Counted from the stretch's first letter, positions 39,872 to 48,607 are shown. The stretch: 64,000 bases of DNA from Azorhizobium doebereinerae UFLA1-100 (GCF_000473085.1 NZ_AXBA01000023.1:38527-102526); one strand, 5' to 3'. Notes: generated from the letters alone by a model not told the origin. Numbers and translations: made by a program.

Positions 39872-41523
39872 ACCGTTTCGCCGCTCTGCTCGACCGCCTC
39901 GCCTATGAGCCGCGCCGCAACGCCAAGATCCGGCTGATGGCGGACTATTTCCGCGCCACGCCGGACCCGGAGCGCGGCGTCGCGCTCGCCGCGCTCACCG
40001 GCAAGCTCGCCTTCACCAATGCCAAGCCCGGCCTCATCCGCACCCTGATCGCCGAGCGCACCGACCCGGTGCTGTTCGAGATGTCCTACGATTACGTGGG
40101 CGACCTCTCCGAGACCGTCGCCCTCATGTGGCCGGCGCCGCCGAAGGCGGCCCCCGCCGCCAACCACCCGCCTTTCCTGTCCGAGATCGTCGAGGGACTG
40201 GAGGTGCTGCCGAAGCGCGACCTGCCGGGCCAACTGGCACAGTGGCTCGACGGGCTGGACGAGACCGGGCGGTGGGCGCTGCTGAAGCTCATCACCGGCG
40301 CGCTGCGGGTGGGCGCCTCCGCCCGCCTCGCCAAGACGGCGGTGGCCGCGCTCGGCGACATCCCGCCCGACGAGGTGGAGCTGGTCTGGCCGGGGCTGAC
40401 CATGCCCTATCGCGAGCTGTTCGCCTGGGTGGAGGGCCGCGCGGAGCGGCCTGAGACGCTGGACCCCGCCCCGTTCCGTCCGGTGATGCTGGCCCATGCG
40501 GTGGAGGACGAGGGCTTCGGCGGCCTTGCCGCCGCCGACTTCGCCGCCGAATGGAAATGGGACGGCATCCGGGTGCAGGCGGTGTCCGGCCGCAGCCTTG
40601 AGGGCGAGCGGGTCACGCGGCTCTACAGCCGCACCGGCGAGGATCTGTCCGCCGCCTTCCCGGACCTCGTGGCGGCGCTCGATTTCGAGGGCGCGCTGGA
40701 CGGCGAGCTGCTGGTGGTGCGCGAGGCCCGCGTGCAGTCCTTCAACGTTCTTCAGCAGCGGCTCAACCGCAAGACCGTCACGGCGAAGATGCTGGCCGAA
40801 TTCCCGGCGCATATCCGCGCTTACGACCTGCTGACCGAGGGCGGCGAGGACCTGCGCCCCCTGCCGTTCCGCGCCCGCCGCGCGCGGCTGGAGGCGCTCG
40901 CCGCCCGCCTGATCGCCGGCGGCCACGACCGGCTCGACCTCTCCCCCATGGTGCCGTTCGCCAGTTGGGAGGCCCTCGCTGCCGCCCGCGCGGACCCGGC
41001 GGGGGCCGGCGCGGGGCCGGACGCGGCGGCGGTGGAAGGGGTGATGCTGAAGCGCTGGGACACGCCCTATCTGCCCGGCCGCCCCAAGGGGCCATGGTGG
41101 AAATGGAAGCGCGACCCGCACACGGTGGACGCGGTGCTGATGTATGCCCAGCGCGGCCACGGCAAGCGCTCGTCCTATTATTCCGACTACACCTTCGGGG
41201 TATGGACGGCGGGAGAGGACGGCGACGTTCTGGTGCCGGTGGGCAAGGCCTATTTCGGCTTCACCGACGCCGAATTGCTGGAGATCGACAAGTTCGTGCG
41301 CAGCGCCACCGTCAACCGCTTCGGCCCGGTGCGCGAGGTGCTGCACGCGCCGGACGAGGGGCTGGTGCTGGAGATCGCCTTCGAGGGGCTGGCCCGCTCC
41401 ACGCGGCACAAGTCGGGCGTGGCGATGCGGTTTCCCCGCGTTGCCCGCCTACGCTGGGACAAGCCGCCCCGCGAGGCCGACCGACTGGAAACTCTGGAGG
41501 CGCTGCTGCGGAGCGAGGGGTGA
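39868..41523 (+). CDS. ATP-dependent DNA ligase (exonuclease-associated)
   Basis: A 551-residue ligase. The N-terminal DNA-binding domain covers about residues 1-190. The adenylation domain contains the nucleotidyl lysine K230 in EWKWDGIR (K-x-D-G), ALDGELLVV, and GVMLKRWDTPYLPGR with WWKWKRDP (motifs IV-V); the OB domain follows. It lacks the nuclease and polymerase modules of LigD. In many bacteria this pair is followed by an Lhr-type helicase and a PdeM phosphoesterase; here neither follows. Confidence 0.93.
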   Translation: MNRFAALLDRLAYEPRRNAKIRLMADYFRATPDPERGVALAALTGKLAFTNAKPGLIRTLIAERTDPVLFEMSYDYVGDLSETVALMWPAPPKAAPAANHPPFLSEIVEGLEVLPKRDLPGQLAQWLDGLDETGRWALLKLITGALRVGASARLAKTAVAALGDIPPDEVELVWPGLTMPYRELFAWVEGRAERPETLDPAPFRPVMLAHAVEDEGFGGLAAADFAAEWKWDGIRVQAVSGRSLEGERVTRLYSRTGEDLSAAFPDLVAALDFEGALDGELLVVREARVQSFNVLQQRLNRKTVTAKMLAEFPAHIRAYDLLTEGGEDLRPLPFRARRARLEALAARLIAGGHDRLDLSPMVPFASWEALAAARADPAGAGAGPDAAAVEGVMLKRWDTPYLPGRPKGPWWKWKRDPHTVDAVLMYAQRGHGKRSSYYSDYTFGVWTAGEDGDVLVPVGKAYFGFTDAELLEIDKFVRSATVNRFGPVREVLHAPDEGLVLEIAFEGLARSTRHKSGVAMRFPRVARLRWDKPPREADRLETLEALLRSEG

Positions 41524-41613
41524 GGCGGCGCTTAGCATGGCCGCCCACGCGTCAGGCGCGCCGGCACGTCCTCGGCAGCATGACGGCAGCGACGGTTCCG
41601 CCCCTGGCCCGCG

Positions 41614-42054
41614 TCATTGCCGGGAGCCGTCGTCCACCAGCGACTTCGGATCCACCTGCAGGGCGATCTTCCGGGAAGACCGCATGTGAGCGATCAGGCG
41701 CTCGGCATAGCGTGTGATCTGGTCGGGCGGCGGGGTCGTCTCGCCATTGTACCAGCGGGTGACCGTCGAGCGCATCACGCCCACCGCCTCCGCGATCTCG
41801 GCGAGCTGGTAGCCGCCCACACCGACGAGAAGGCGCACGACCTCGTTCCACGCGCCCAAGCGCGAGAGCAGGGACACGGCTTCGATCAGTTTGCGCTCGA
41901 CCGCCGTCATGTCATCGGAAATTTCCCGCAGCAGGCGCGCAAGATCCGCCTGAGGATCAGGCCGCTCGATCCCGAGCGCCGCGGGCGAAGGCATCGACCA
42001 TCTGGGATTCGGATCGGGTCCGACTTCGGGCACGCTGCCGTACTTGACTGCCAC
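41614..42054 (-). CDS. Helix-turn-helix protein, uncharacterised, divergent from acyltransferase-like gene
   Basis: A 146-residue protein starting with GTG behind GAGGAGGAGG. Residues 75-115 contain a helix-turn-helix (YQLAEIAEAVGVMRSTVTRW) followed by YNGETTPPP, which resembles an XRE- or resolvase-type DNA-binding unit. The N-terminal half is acidic and helical (DPQADLARLLREISDDMTAV). No family name can be given. It is divergent from the acyltransferase-like gene, with a perfect palindrome in the shared promoter region, and so is a likely regulator of both. Confidence 0.7.
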   Translation of the reverse strand: MAVKYGSVPEVGPDPNPRWSMPSPAALGIERPDPQADLARLLREISDDMTAVERKLIEAVSLLSRLGAWNEVVRLLVGVGGYQLAEIAEAVGVMRSTVTRWYNGETTPPPDQITRYAERLIAHMRSSRKIALQVDPKSLVDDGSRQ

Positions 42055-42108
42055 TGACCCTCCTCCTCAAAGTAAGGGGCATTCATATACGCTTAAATAT
42101 CCAGCCAC

Positions 42109-42122
42109 GCAACAAATGTTGC
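42109..42122. promoter_or_regulatory. Perfect 14-bp palindrome in the HTH/acyltransferase divergent promoter
   Basis: GCAACA-AA-TGTTGC lies 19 bases before the GTG of the acyltransferase-like gene in an unusually AT-rich 87-base gap. It is the best operator candidate for the HTH protein. Confidence 0.6.
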
Positions 42123-42141
42123 ACAGCCCTTCAGGACCATC

Positions 42142-42897
42142 GTGGCTACGGACCTCCTCACCATACGGAGCCTTCACTCGATAGATGACCTGATCCAGGC
42201 ACATGCGCTTTATCTTGAGCATGCAGGTGATTTTCTGCCGATCCCCGATCCGGACGACCTCCACGACGCGATGAAGGACGGCCAGATCTTCGGATGCTCC
42301 AACCGGCGAGGCCAGCTTGTGGCGGTCGGCGGCACGTTCTTCGTCGCACGCTGCCGCAGGGGCGGGGGCCAGCCTGTCTCCGTCTACGAACTGGCCGGGC
42401 TCGTCGTCCACCCCGACGCCCGCCGGCTGAAGCCCTACGGGCTACAGGACGTCCTGGTGGCGGTGCGCGCCATAAGCCTTTCCCTCCAGCAACATACCTC
42501 CGTCTGCCTGATATCCTCCATTGCCACGGCCAATAACGGCTCGCGAAAGAGCATGCACAGGTGCGGGCTCATGGAGATCCCCACCCAAGACGTCCCCCAA
42601 TGGCTGAGCGATGTGCGGCGCACGTGGCTCACCGGGCGGGCGCCCGACGTGACCGACTATATCGTTCCGCCACAGGCCGTGAGGCAGCTCCGCCCCCTCC
42701 TGAGGCGCGCCCTGGCGGGTGATGCCACGCAGGACCGCGGCGGCGGAGAGACGTCCACATATCGGCTTCTGCTGGCGGACCAGCCAGAGCTTGCAGATTT
42801 GACCCTGCCAAGCCCGGAAGCGCCGGAGTGGGAGACCGAAGTCCCGCCCCAGCGCCTCATCGGCAGAGAGCCTCCCTACCTGGCCTGGCCACGGTGA
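42142..42897 (+). CDS. GNAT-like acyltransferase-fold protein, uncharacterised
   Basis: A 251-residue protein starting with GTG. The first ~155 residues look like a GNAT/acyl-homoserine-lactone-synthase fold: an N-terminal DLIQAHALYLEHAG, a strand YELAGLVVHPDARRL followed by a helix in the acyl-CoA loop position (KPYGLQDVLVAVRAIS), and SIATANNGSRKSMHRCGL resembling GNAT motif B. The usual Q/R-x-x-G-x-G/A loop is not clear. The C-terminal ~95 residues match nothing I recognise. Codon choice is less GC-biased than in neighbouring genes, hinting at transfer. The partner HTH gene is divergent. Confidence 0.65.
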   Translation: MATDLLTIRSLHSIDDLIQAHALYLEHAGDFLPIPDPDDLHDAMKDGQIFGCSNRRGQLVAVGGTFFVARCRRGGGQPVSVYELAGLVVHPDARRLKPYGLQDVLVAVRAISLSLQQHTSVCLISSIATANNGSRKSMHRCGLMEIPTQDVPQWLSDVRRTWLTGRAPDVTDYIVPPQAVRQLRPLLRRALAGDATQDRGGGETSTYRLLLADQPELADLTLPSPEAPEWETEVPPQRLIGREPPYLAWPR

Positions 42898-42945
42898 CCG
42901 GAAGGCCACGGCGCGCGGTCGCGACCGCCACGCCCCGCTCCGGTT

Positions 42946-45900
42946 CTAGAACAGCACCGACAGCCGCCCGCTCAGGGCATTGTCCTGCCCCTGGTCGGAG
43001 ATCGCCCCGGCATAGCTGATGCCGAGCACCACGTTGGCGGTCGCGCGATAGTCCAGCGCCGCGCCGACCAGCGCCGCATTCTGCCCGATGGGGGCGCCGG
43101 CGATGGTGAAGGGGGTGGAGCCGGACACGAAGGCCAGCGTCGCGTCCGGGGTGAGGTCGCCGAAGGCATGCTGCCAGGCAAGGCTCCCGCGCGCCGTCAG
43201 GCTGCCGGGGCCGAACGGCACGGTCTGCGCCACCCGCACGCCCAGCATGGTGAAGCTGTTGTCCTGGGAGGAGCCGCCGGAGGTCAATGCGGCGGCCCCG
43301 CCGGTCTCGGTGAAGCCGCCGAGATCAAGGTGCACATAGGCAAGGCCCGCGAACGGCTCGATGGTGGCCGGGCCGACCGCGAACGGCCGGGACAGTTCGC
43401 CGAACACCTGCGTGGTCCCGCCCGTCGCGCCCGAGGTGAGGGCGTTCACGAAGCCGGGCAGCACCACCGTGCGGTTGGTGGACAGGTCATGCCACGTATA
43501 GGCCGCGCCGAGGCGCAGGTCGAAGCCGGAGGCCCGCGTTCCGGCATAGAGGGCGAGATCGTAATTGTCGCTGGTGCCGGACGAGGACAGCGTGCCGACC
43601 TGATAGGTGGAGCGGCTGTAGCCGCCGGCAACGCCCACCCGCCAACTCTCGCCCAGCGCGGCGTCCACGCCGCCGAACACCCCGCCCACGTCGCGGGTGA
43701 GCGCCGCCGTGTTGGACGTGGCGTTGGTGCTGCCCCAGCCGCCGTAGCCCTGCATCCAGACCGATGCGGCAAGGCTCGGCGCCAACGGCGCGGCAGAGGG
43801 GCCGTCGAGAGGCTGCCCGCCGGCGTTCGGCCCCACCTGGCGCAGGCGCCCGCCGATAGCCTCGCGCAGATAGAGCGACTGCTCCTGCAGCACGGTGGCG
43901 GTCGAGCCGTAGATCTGGCCGGACAGCATATCGAAGGCGAGCGGCGCGGCGGAACCGGGCAGCACGGCGGCGGCCTGGAGCAGCGGGCTGCTCAGCGGGA
44001 AGCCGGCCAGCGCCCGGCCGACCGCATTCTGGTTCGGCGTTCCCCAGCCCGAGGCGAAGGCCGCCCGATCCGGCACCACCGTCGCCGTGAGCGTTCCGCC
44101 GGTGGTGGCCAGCGCCATGTCGAGGAAGGGATAGGCCGAGCCGAAGCCGTCCACCACGCTGGCGAAGCTGCCGGCGATGCCCGAGGCCGAGGCCAGGATC
44201 GTGTAGGAGGAGAACAGCGCCGGGCTGGCGGTGGAGACGAATTGCAGCGTCCCGCCCAGGGTGATCGGCCCCGAGGCGACGATGAGATCGCTGGCGCCGC
44301 CGGCGCCGGTCTCGACCTGATAGGTGGAACCGGCGGTGAACGTCACCGGGCCGTTCACGGTCAAGGTGCCGATGCTGTTGCCCGGCGCGACGACGCCGCC
44401 GTTGACCAGCGCGCCGACGATCCGCCCGCTGCCCTTCAGGGTGCCGGTGTTGGTCACGTCGCCGGAGACGAGGCCGTTGTTCACCAGCAGGCCGGTGTTG
44501 GCGACGGCCCCGGCCACGGTGCCGCCGGCGAGGTTGGTCAGCGTGCCGGCGTTCGCGACCGCGCCCAGCAGCAGGCCGCTGTTGGTGATCTGGCCGAGAT
44601 TGAGCAGCGTGGCGTTGACCGACTGGAAGGTGCCCTGGTTGACCAGTTGCGACGTCGCCCCCACGGCATAGCCGCCGCCCGAGACGAAGCTCGCGCCGGG
44701 CAGGATGGTGAGGTTGCCGATCAGGCTGCCGGTCAGCGCCAGCGTGCCGCCGCCGACGATGGTGCCGCCGGTGTAGGTGTCCGTGCCGCCGAGGACCAGC
44801 GTGCCGCTGCCGAGCTTGGTCAGGCCGCCCGGCCCGGAGATGTCGTTGCTCCACATGTCGATGGCGCTGTAGCCGCCGAGGGCCGCGTCCATGGTCACCG
44901 TCACGTCGGAGGCGAAGGCGCCGTAGCCGCTGGCGGCGGCATAGAGATTGAGGCGCGCCCAGCCGGTCAGGTGGTCGTCCAGCGGCGCGCCGGACGGCAG
45001 TTCCGTGGAGGCGAGGACGGCGGTGATCTGGCTGCTGGAGAGATAGGGAAAGCGGGTCTGGAGCAGCAGATAGGCGTTGTCCGGCACGATCGGCGCGTCC
45101 GTGGTGGCGCCCACGGACGGCAGGTCGTAGGTGATGCTGGAGACATAGGCCTGCGACGCGGCGCGGAAGGACGCGGCGGTCGGGAACACCCCGCTCGCGA
45201 TGCAGGACGCGATGCTGGCGGCGCAGCCCGCATAAGGCACGGCGAGAGCGCTCCCCAGCTGGACGTGCAGCTCCGCGCTGGCCGCCGTGGCGGACTGGGC
45301 GAACACCGAGGAATAGCTCGGGTTGTTCGCAAGCAGCTGCACCAGATTGTACATGGCGACGATGCGCCCGCCGATGATGTCGGTGGGGTAGTGCACGCCC
45401 AGGATGTTGCGGCTGAGGCCGAACTCCTGCCCGGCTACCAGCAGCGCCTGATACTGCTCCGGCATCAGCACCGCATAGAGCAGCGCCGTCGTGTTGCCGG
45501 CCGAGGAATGCCCGCTGGGATAGGCCGGGGAGGTCGCGTTCTCGGCCCATTGCGCCACTTGCGAGGCGATGGAGGCGGGGCTCGCCTGCCCGGGCTGCCA
45601 GGGATTGGCGGCGATGACGGCCGAGGTCTGGTAGGGGCGCGGGTCGCCATAGGTGGAGGGCGTGTTGAAGGCGATGCCGTAGATGTTGGACAGGCCGAAA
45701 TTGGTCTTCAGGTTTTCCACCTGGATGGTCTGTAACGCCGCATTGAGCAACGGCGTCACCACCGGCGGCAGCGTCCCGGCATTGGCCTCCGCCACCATGG
45801 TGGCGGCCACGCCGGACGATCCCGCCATGCTCCAGATGTTCGCGCTGACCACGCTCGGCGTGAACGGGCTCTGCGAATTGGTGATCGCGAGGTTCTTCTG

Positions 45901-46194
45901 GTCGGCGGTGGAGGAGAGGTAGATCGCGATCTCCTTGGCCATGTCGGCCTGGAGGAGCGCGACGCCCTGCGGCGAGCCGAGCAGCGTGGTGAAGGCGGAC
46001 AGCACGCTCTGCTGGCCCGCCGTCTGCGCCGCGATGCAGGCCGTGGTGCCGCACACGCTCTGGGCCTGCACCGCCGGCGCGCCGAGCAGGGCGAGCCCCG
46101 CCGCCGTGCCCGCCAGGGCGGCGCGCAGGGGCCATCGCCCGCCGTGCGCCATGACCGACAGGACACGCCCCGCGTCCGCCCACAGATGTCGCAT
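42946..46194 (-). CDS. Autotransporter with PAP2-type acid phosphatase passenger
   Basis: A 1082-residue outer-membrane protein. After a signal peptide (to about residue 45, ending VQAQS), residues 60-400 carry an acid phosphatase of the PAP2 family: PSGH in YPSGHSSAGNTT near residue 224, and SRNILGVHYPTD (S-R-x5-H-x3-D) about 40 residues later. The usual K-x6-RP motif is present only as GDPRP, without its lysine. A Gly/Asn/Thr-rich beta-helix passenger follows, with an autotransporter-associated repeat (TYTGGTIVGGGTLALTG). The last ~280 residues form the translocating beta-barrel, ending in Phe (SGRLSVLF). It probably displays a phosphatase on the cell surface. Confidence 0.88.
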   Translation of the reverse strand: MRHLWADAGRVLSVMAHGGRWPLRAALAGTAAGLALLGAPAVQAQSVCGTTACIAAQTAGQQSVLSAFTTLLGSPQGVALLQADMAKEIAIYLSSTADQKNLAITNSQSPFTPSVVSANIWSMAGSSGVAATMVAEANAGTLPPVVTPLLNAALQTIQVENLKTNFGLSNIYGIAFNTPSTYGDPRPYQTSAVIAANPWQPGQASPASIASQVAQWAENATSPAYPSGHSSAGNTTALLYAVLMPEQYQALLVAGQEFGLSRNILGVHYPTDIIGGRIVAMYNLVQLLANNPSYSSVFAQSATAASAELHVQLGSALAVPYAGCAASIASCIASGVFPTAASFRAASQAYVSSITYDLPSVGATTDAPIVPDNAYLLLQTRFPYLSSSQITAVLASTELPSGAPLDDHLTGWARLNLYAAASGYGAFASDVTVTMDAALGGYSAIDMWSNDISGPGGLTKLGSGTLVLGGTDTYTGGTIVGGGTLALTGSLIGNLTILPGASFVSGGGYAVGATSQLVNQGTFQSVNATLLNLGQITNSGLLLGAVANAGTLTNLAGGTVAGAVANTGLLVNNGLVSGDVTNTGTLKGSGRIVGALVNGGVVAPGNSIGTLTVNGPVTFTAGSTYQVETGAGGASDLIVASGPITLGGTLQFVSTASPALFSSYTILASASGIAGSFASVVDGFGSAYPFLDMALATTGGTLTATVVPDRAAFASGWGTPNQNAVGRALAGFPLSSPLLQAAAVLPGSAAPLAFDMLSGQIYGSTATVLQEQSLYLREAIGGRLRQVGPNAGGQPLDGPSAAPLAPSLAASVWMQGYGGWGSTNATSNTAALTRDVGGVFGGVDAALGESWRVGVAGGYSRSTYQVGTLSSSGTSDNYDLALYAGTRASGFDLRLGAAYTWHDLSTNRTVVLPGFVNALTSGATGGTTQVFGELSRPFAVGPATIEPFAGLAYVHLDLGGFTETGGAAALTSGGSSQDNSFTMLGVRVAQTVPFGPGSLTARGSLAWQHAFGDLTPDATLAFVSGSTPFTIAGAPIGQNAALVGAALDYRATANVVLGISYAGAISDQGQDNALSGRLSVLF

Positions 46195-46330
46195 GAGACT
46201 TCCCCCCACCCCCGAAAAGGCTAGGAGATACCTCCCGATGGGTCAAGCCGTGGCAGGGCGCCCCTGGGACATCGGGCACCGCGGCGCCGATGCGTAACCT
46301 GCCGATTTTTTCTCCGCGGCGGCCGGCCCA

Positions 46331-46357
46331 TGTCACACCCCGCCGCTCCCGCTCGTC
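46331..46357 (+). promoter_or_regulatory. ECF41-type promoter
   Basis: TGTCACA, 16 bases, CGTC: identical to the published ECF41 consensus (-35 TGTCACA, -10 CGTC). It lies 40 bases upstream of the CMD-family gene that precedes the ECF41 sigma gene, which implies positive autoregulation. Confidence 0.85.
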
Positions 46358-46396
46358 CTGTCTGCGACCGTGCCCTTTGCACGCGGGAGAGATGAC

Positions 46397-46861
46397 ATGA
46401 GCGAACGGATCAAGGCCCCCTTCAAGCTGGCGCCCGAAGGCATCAAGGCGATGAGCGCGCTGGAAGCGAGCTTCGCCCACACCACGCTGGAATACGGCCT
46501 GCGCGAACTGGTGAAGATGCGCGCCTCGCAGATCAACGGCTGCGCCTTCTGCCTGCACATGCACGCCGGCGATGCCCGCGCCAAGGGCGAGAGCGAGATG
46601 CGCCTGCACCTGCTGGCCGGCTGGCGCGAGGCGCCCGTCTACACCGAGCGCGAGCGCGCGGCGCTGGCCTGGACCGAGGCGCTCACCCGGCTCGCCGAGA
46701 CGCATGCACCCGATGCGGACTATGCTGCCATCGCCGCCGTCTTCACCGAGGAGGAACAGGTGCAGCTCACCCTGCTCATCGGCGCCATCAACACCTGGAA
46801 CCGCCTCCAGGTGGGCTTCCGGGTGGCGCCCGCCGTCGAGGCCCTGCGTGCCGCCGGCTGA
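46397..46861 (+). CDS. Carboxymuconolactone decarboxylase-family protein (AhpD-like)
   Basis: A 154-residue protein of the CMD/AhpD family. The redox motif CAFCLHMH (C-x2-C-x3-H) lies in the conserved block LVKMRASQINGCAFC; the opening RIKAPFKLAPEGIKAM and ERERAALAWTEALTRL are typical. Such proteins act as peroxidase partners or decarboxylases. CMD genes are the classic neighbours and targets of ECF41 sigma factors. The start ATG has GGAGAGA upstream. The sigma gene overlaps its 3' end by 14 bases. Confidence 0.92.
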   Translation: MSERIKAPFKLAPEGIKAMSALEASFAHTTLEYGLRELVKMRASQINGCAFCLHMHAGDARAKGESEMRLHLLAGWREAPVYTERERAALAWTEALTRLAETHAPDADYAAIAAVFTEEEQVQLTLLIGAINTWNRLQVGFRVAPAVEALRAAG

Positions 46862-47756
46862 CGCCGCCACCGCCGTCTTCCAGGCGCACCGGCCCCGGCT
46901 GGTGCGCCTCGCCTACCGCATGCTCGGCTCCATCGGCGAGGCGGAGGACGTGGTGCAGGACGCGTGGCTGCGCTGGCGGCGGGTGGACCTCGACAAGGTG
47001 GCGGCGCCGCCCGCCTTCCTGTCGCGCATCGTCACCCGGCTGTGCCTCGACGTGATGAAATCGGCGCGGGCGCGACGGGAGACCTATGTGGGCCCCTGGC
47101 TGCCGGAGCCGCTGGTGGCGGGGCTCTCGCTGCCCGATCCGGAGCCGGACGCGGACGACCTCACGCTGACCCTGATGCTGGCGCTGGAGCGCCTGTCGCC
47201 GCTGGAGCGCGCAGCCTTCCTGCTGCACGACGTATTCGGCGTGCCGCTCGGCGAGGTGGCGGCGACGCTGGAGCGCGAGCCGCCCGCCGTGCGCCAGCTC
47301 GCCGCCCGGGCGCGCCAGCACGTGCGCGACGGCCGGCCGCGCTTTCCGGTGGCGCGAGACGAAGGTGCGCGCATCGCCCAGGCCTTCTTCGCCGCCAGCC
47401 GCAGCGGCGATGTCGGCGCCCTGCATGCCCTGCTGGCGGACGACATCGTGCTGCGCTCGGACGGCGGCGGGCGGGTGCACGCCTTCCGCAATCCCATCCT
47501 CGGCGTGGAGAAGGTGGCCCGGCTCTATGCCCGGCTCGCCGCGAAGGAGAGCCATGCCGGCGAGATGCTGCGCCCCCTGGTCATCGACGGGCTGCCGGGC
47601 TTCCTCAGCCGCGAGCGCGGCGGCCTGCTCCAGACCACCGCCTTCGCCATCGCCGAGGGGCGGATCACCGACATCTACATCACCCGCAACCCGGACAAGC
47701 TGGCCCGCCTGCTCGCCGCCCTCGCCCTGGACGCGCCGGCGGCGGGGCAGGCGTGA
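46848..47756 (+). CDS. ECF41-group RNA polymerase sigma factor with SnoaL-like C-terminal domain
   Basis: A 302-residue sigma factor starting with GTG inside the CMD gene. Sigma region 2 (VRLAYRMLGSIGEAEDVVQD) and region 4 (LSPLERAAFLLHDVFGVPLG) are joined by the group signature WLPEPL. The C-terminal NTF2/SnoaL-like extension has the diagnostic DGGGRV and the terminal NPDKL, which together define ECF41 (SigJ-like). In this group the extension replaces a separate anti-sigma factor and modulates activity in cis. With its own exact promoter upstream of CMD, the operon is likely self-activating. Confidence 0.93.
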   Translation: MPPADAATAVFQAHRPRLVRLAYRMLGSIGEAEDVVQDAWLRWRRVDLDKVAAPPAFLSRIVTRLCLDVMKSARARRETYVGPWLPEPLVAGLSLPDPEPDADDLTLTLMLALERLSPLERAAFLLHDVFGVPLGEVAATLEREPPAVRQLAARARQHVRDGRPRFPVARDEGARIAQAFFAASRSGDVGALHALLADDIVLRSDGGGRVHAFRNPILGVEKVARLYARLAAKESHAGEMLRPLVIDGLPGFLSRERGGLLQTTAFAIAEGRITDIYITRNPDKLARLLAALALDAPAAGQA

Positions 47757-47807
47757 GGGCTGCCGGCTGGAGACGCTGCTGGGGCGAGGCGAGGACGCTA
47801 TCCCGGC

Positions 47808-48122
47808 TTACTCCGGCGGGGAGGAGCCGACGGGTGCCGGCGCCTGTCCCGGCCGATGCAGCAGGGTCAGCGACAGGAACGCGCCGACCCAGGACCCCAC
47901 CGCCGCGAAGATCACATACACCCAATTCTCCGTGTAGCTGATCACGGCGAAGGAGGAGAGCATGTACCAGACGCTCGACCAATTGGCGGCGGAGAGCCGC
48001 TTGCGCGCCACCACCGCCGAGGTGAAGGCGACGTAACAGGCATCCGTCGCCGCCGTGGCCAGGAACACGCCGAACGCGATGAGCGGGTCGAGGGCGGACA
48101 AGGCCGTGAGGATGTGCTGCAT
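47808..48122 (-). CDS. Small membrane protein of unknown function
   Basis: A 104-residue protein with three hydrophobic segments (DPLIAFGVFLATAATDA; SVWYMLSSFAVISYT; WVYVIFAAVGSWVGAFLSL) and a Pro-rich tail. The ATG at 48122 places the N-terminus directly before the first segment. No family recognised. It is convergent with the ECF41 gene, 51 bases apart. Confidence 0.65.
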   Translation of the reverse strand: MQHILTALSALDPLIAFGVFLATAATDACYVAFTSAVVARKRLSAANWSSVWYMLSSFAVISYTENWVYVIFAAVGSWVGAFLSLTLLHRPGQAPAPVGSSPPE

Positions 48123-48607
48123 GGGCGGCCCCGGGGCGCGGGAGGAGGGTCGGATGACCGGCGTCTCATCATGGCGCAAGCGAGGGCCCGGGCAATGGAT
48201 GGGCCGCCCAACGTGTGTCGCGGGGAGGACATTTGCTGGAGGAACGGTCGATCATCGTGACCCGCAATGGCCGGCACGGGGCCGCCTCCACGGGACGAGC
48301 CGACGCAGAAGGTGGGGCGGCGCTGGGGACGCTGTTGGGGCAGGCACACAATCGCGAGGGGCCTACTTCCCGCTCGGGCTGAGCCGCCAATTCGACGGCA
48401 AAGCAAACGCACCTTGATATCGCTCCCTGTGGGCGGCCATTCCATAAAGCGCCGTTACCGCCGTTTCATCGACAATTTTTGCCATCATAGGTGCGATCAG
48501 AGAACGGGCGTGAAACCCACGCCTGCAATCAGCGTGGGTTTTTTAGTTAGGCATTTTGCGTAGGCTCGCAAATGAGCGTATCGGTTGGGCACGTGGGAGA
48601 CAGGGCG
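48123..48607. other. Intergenic region before the Fic module
   Basis: A stretch of 485 bases without a convincing gene. The left part is GC-rich like the genome. From about 48410 it becomes AT-richer, as in the Fic genes that follow, and it contains an isolated terminator at 48513-48544. The boundary near 48410 may mark the edge of an acquired segment. Confidence 0.5.
48513..48544 (+). terminator. Orphan rho-independent terminator
   Basis: AAACCCACGC, nine bases, GCGTGGGTTT followed by more T (six-T run). It points rightward, but the nearest upstream plus-strand gene ends 757 bases away. It may close a small RNA or be left over from an acquired segment. Confidence 0.85.

Noticed and set aside
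43168..46870. Very long frames overlapping the autotransporter gene on both strands
   Set aside because: Their translations are Arg/Gly/Ala-rich mirror products of the repeat-rich autotransporter; the minus-strand frame with signal peptide, PAP2 motifs and barrel is the real gene.
48222..48382. Possible small gene with a TTG start and a VTRNGR segment recalling Phd antitoxins
   Set aside because: Only six residues resemble Phd; the upstream and downstream parts do not, and there is no toxin partner.
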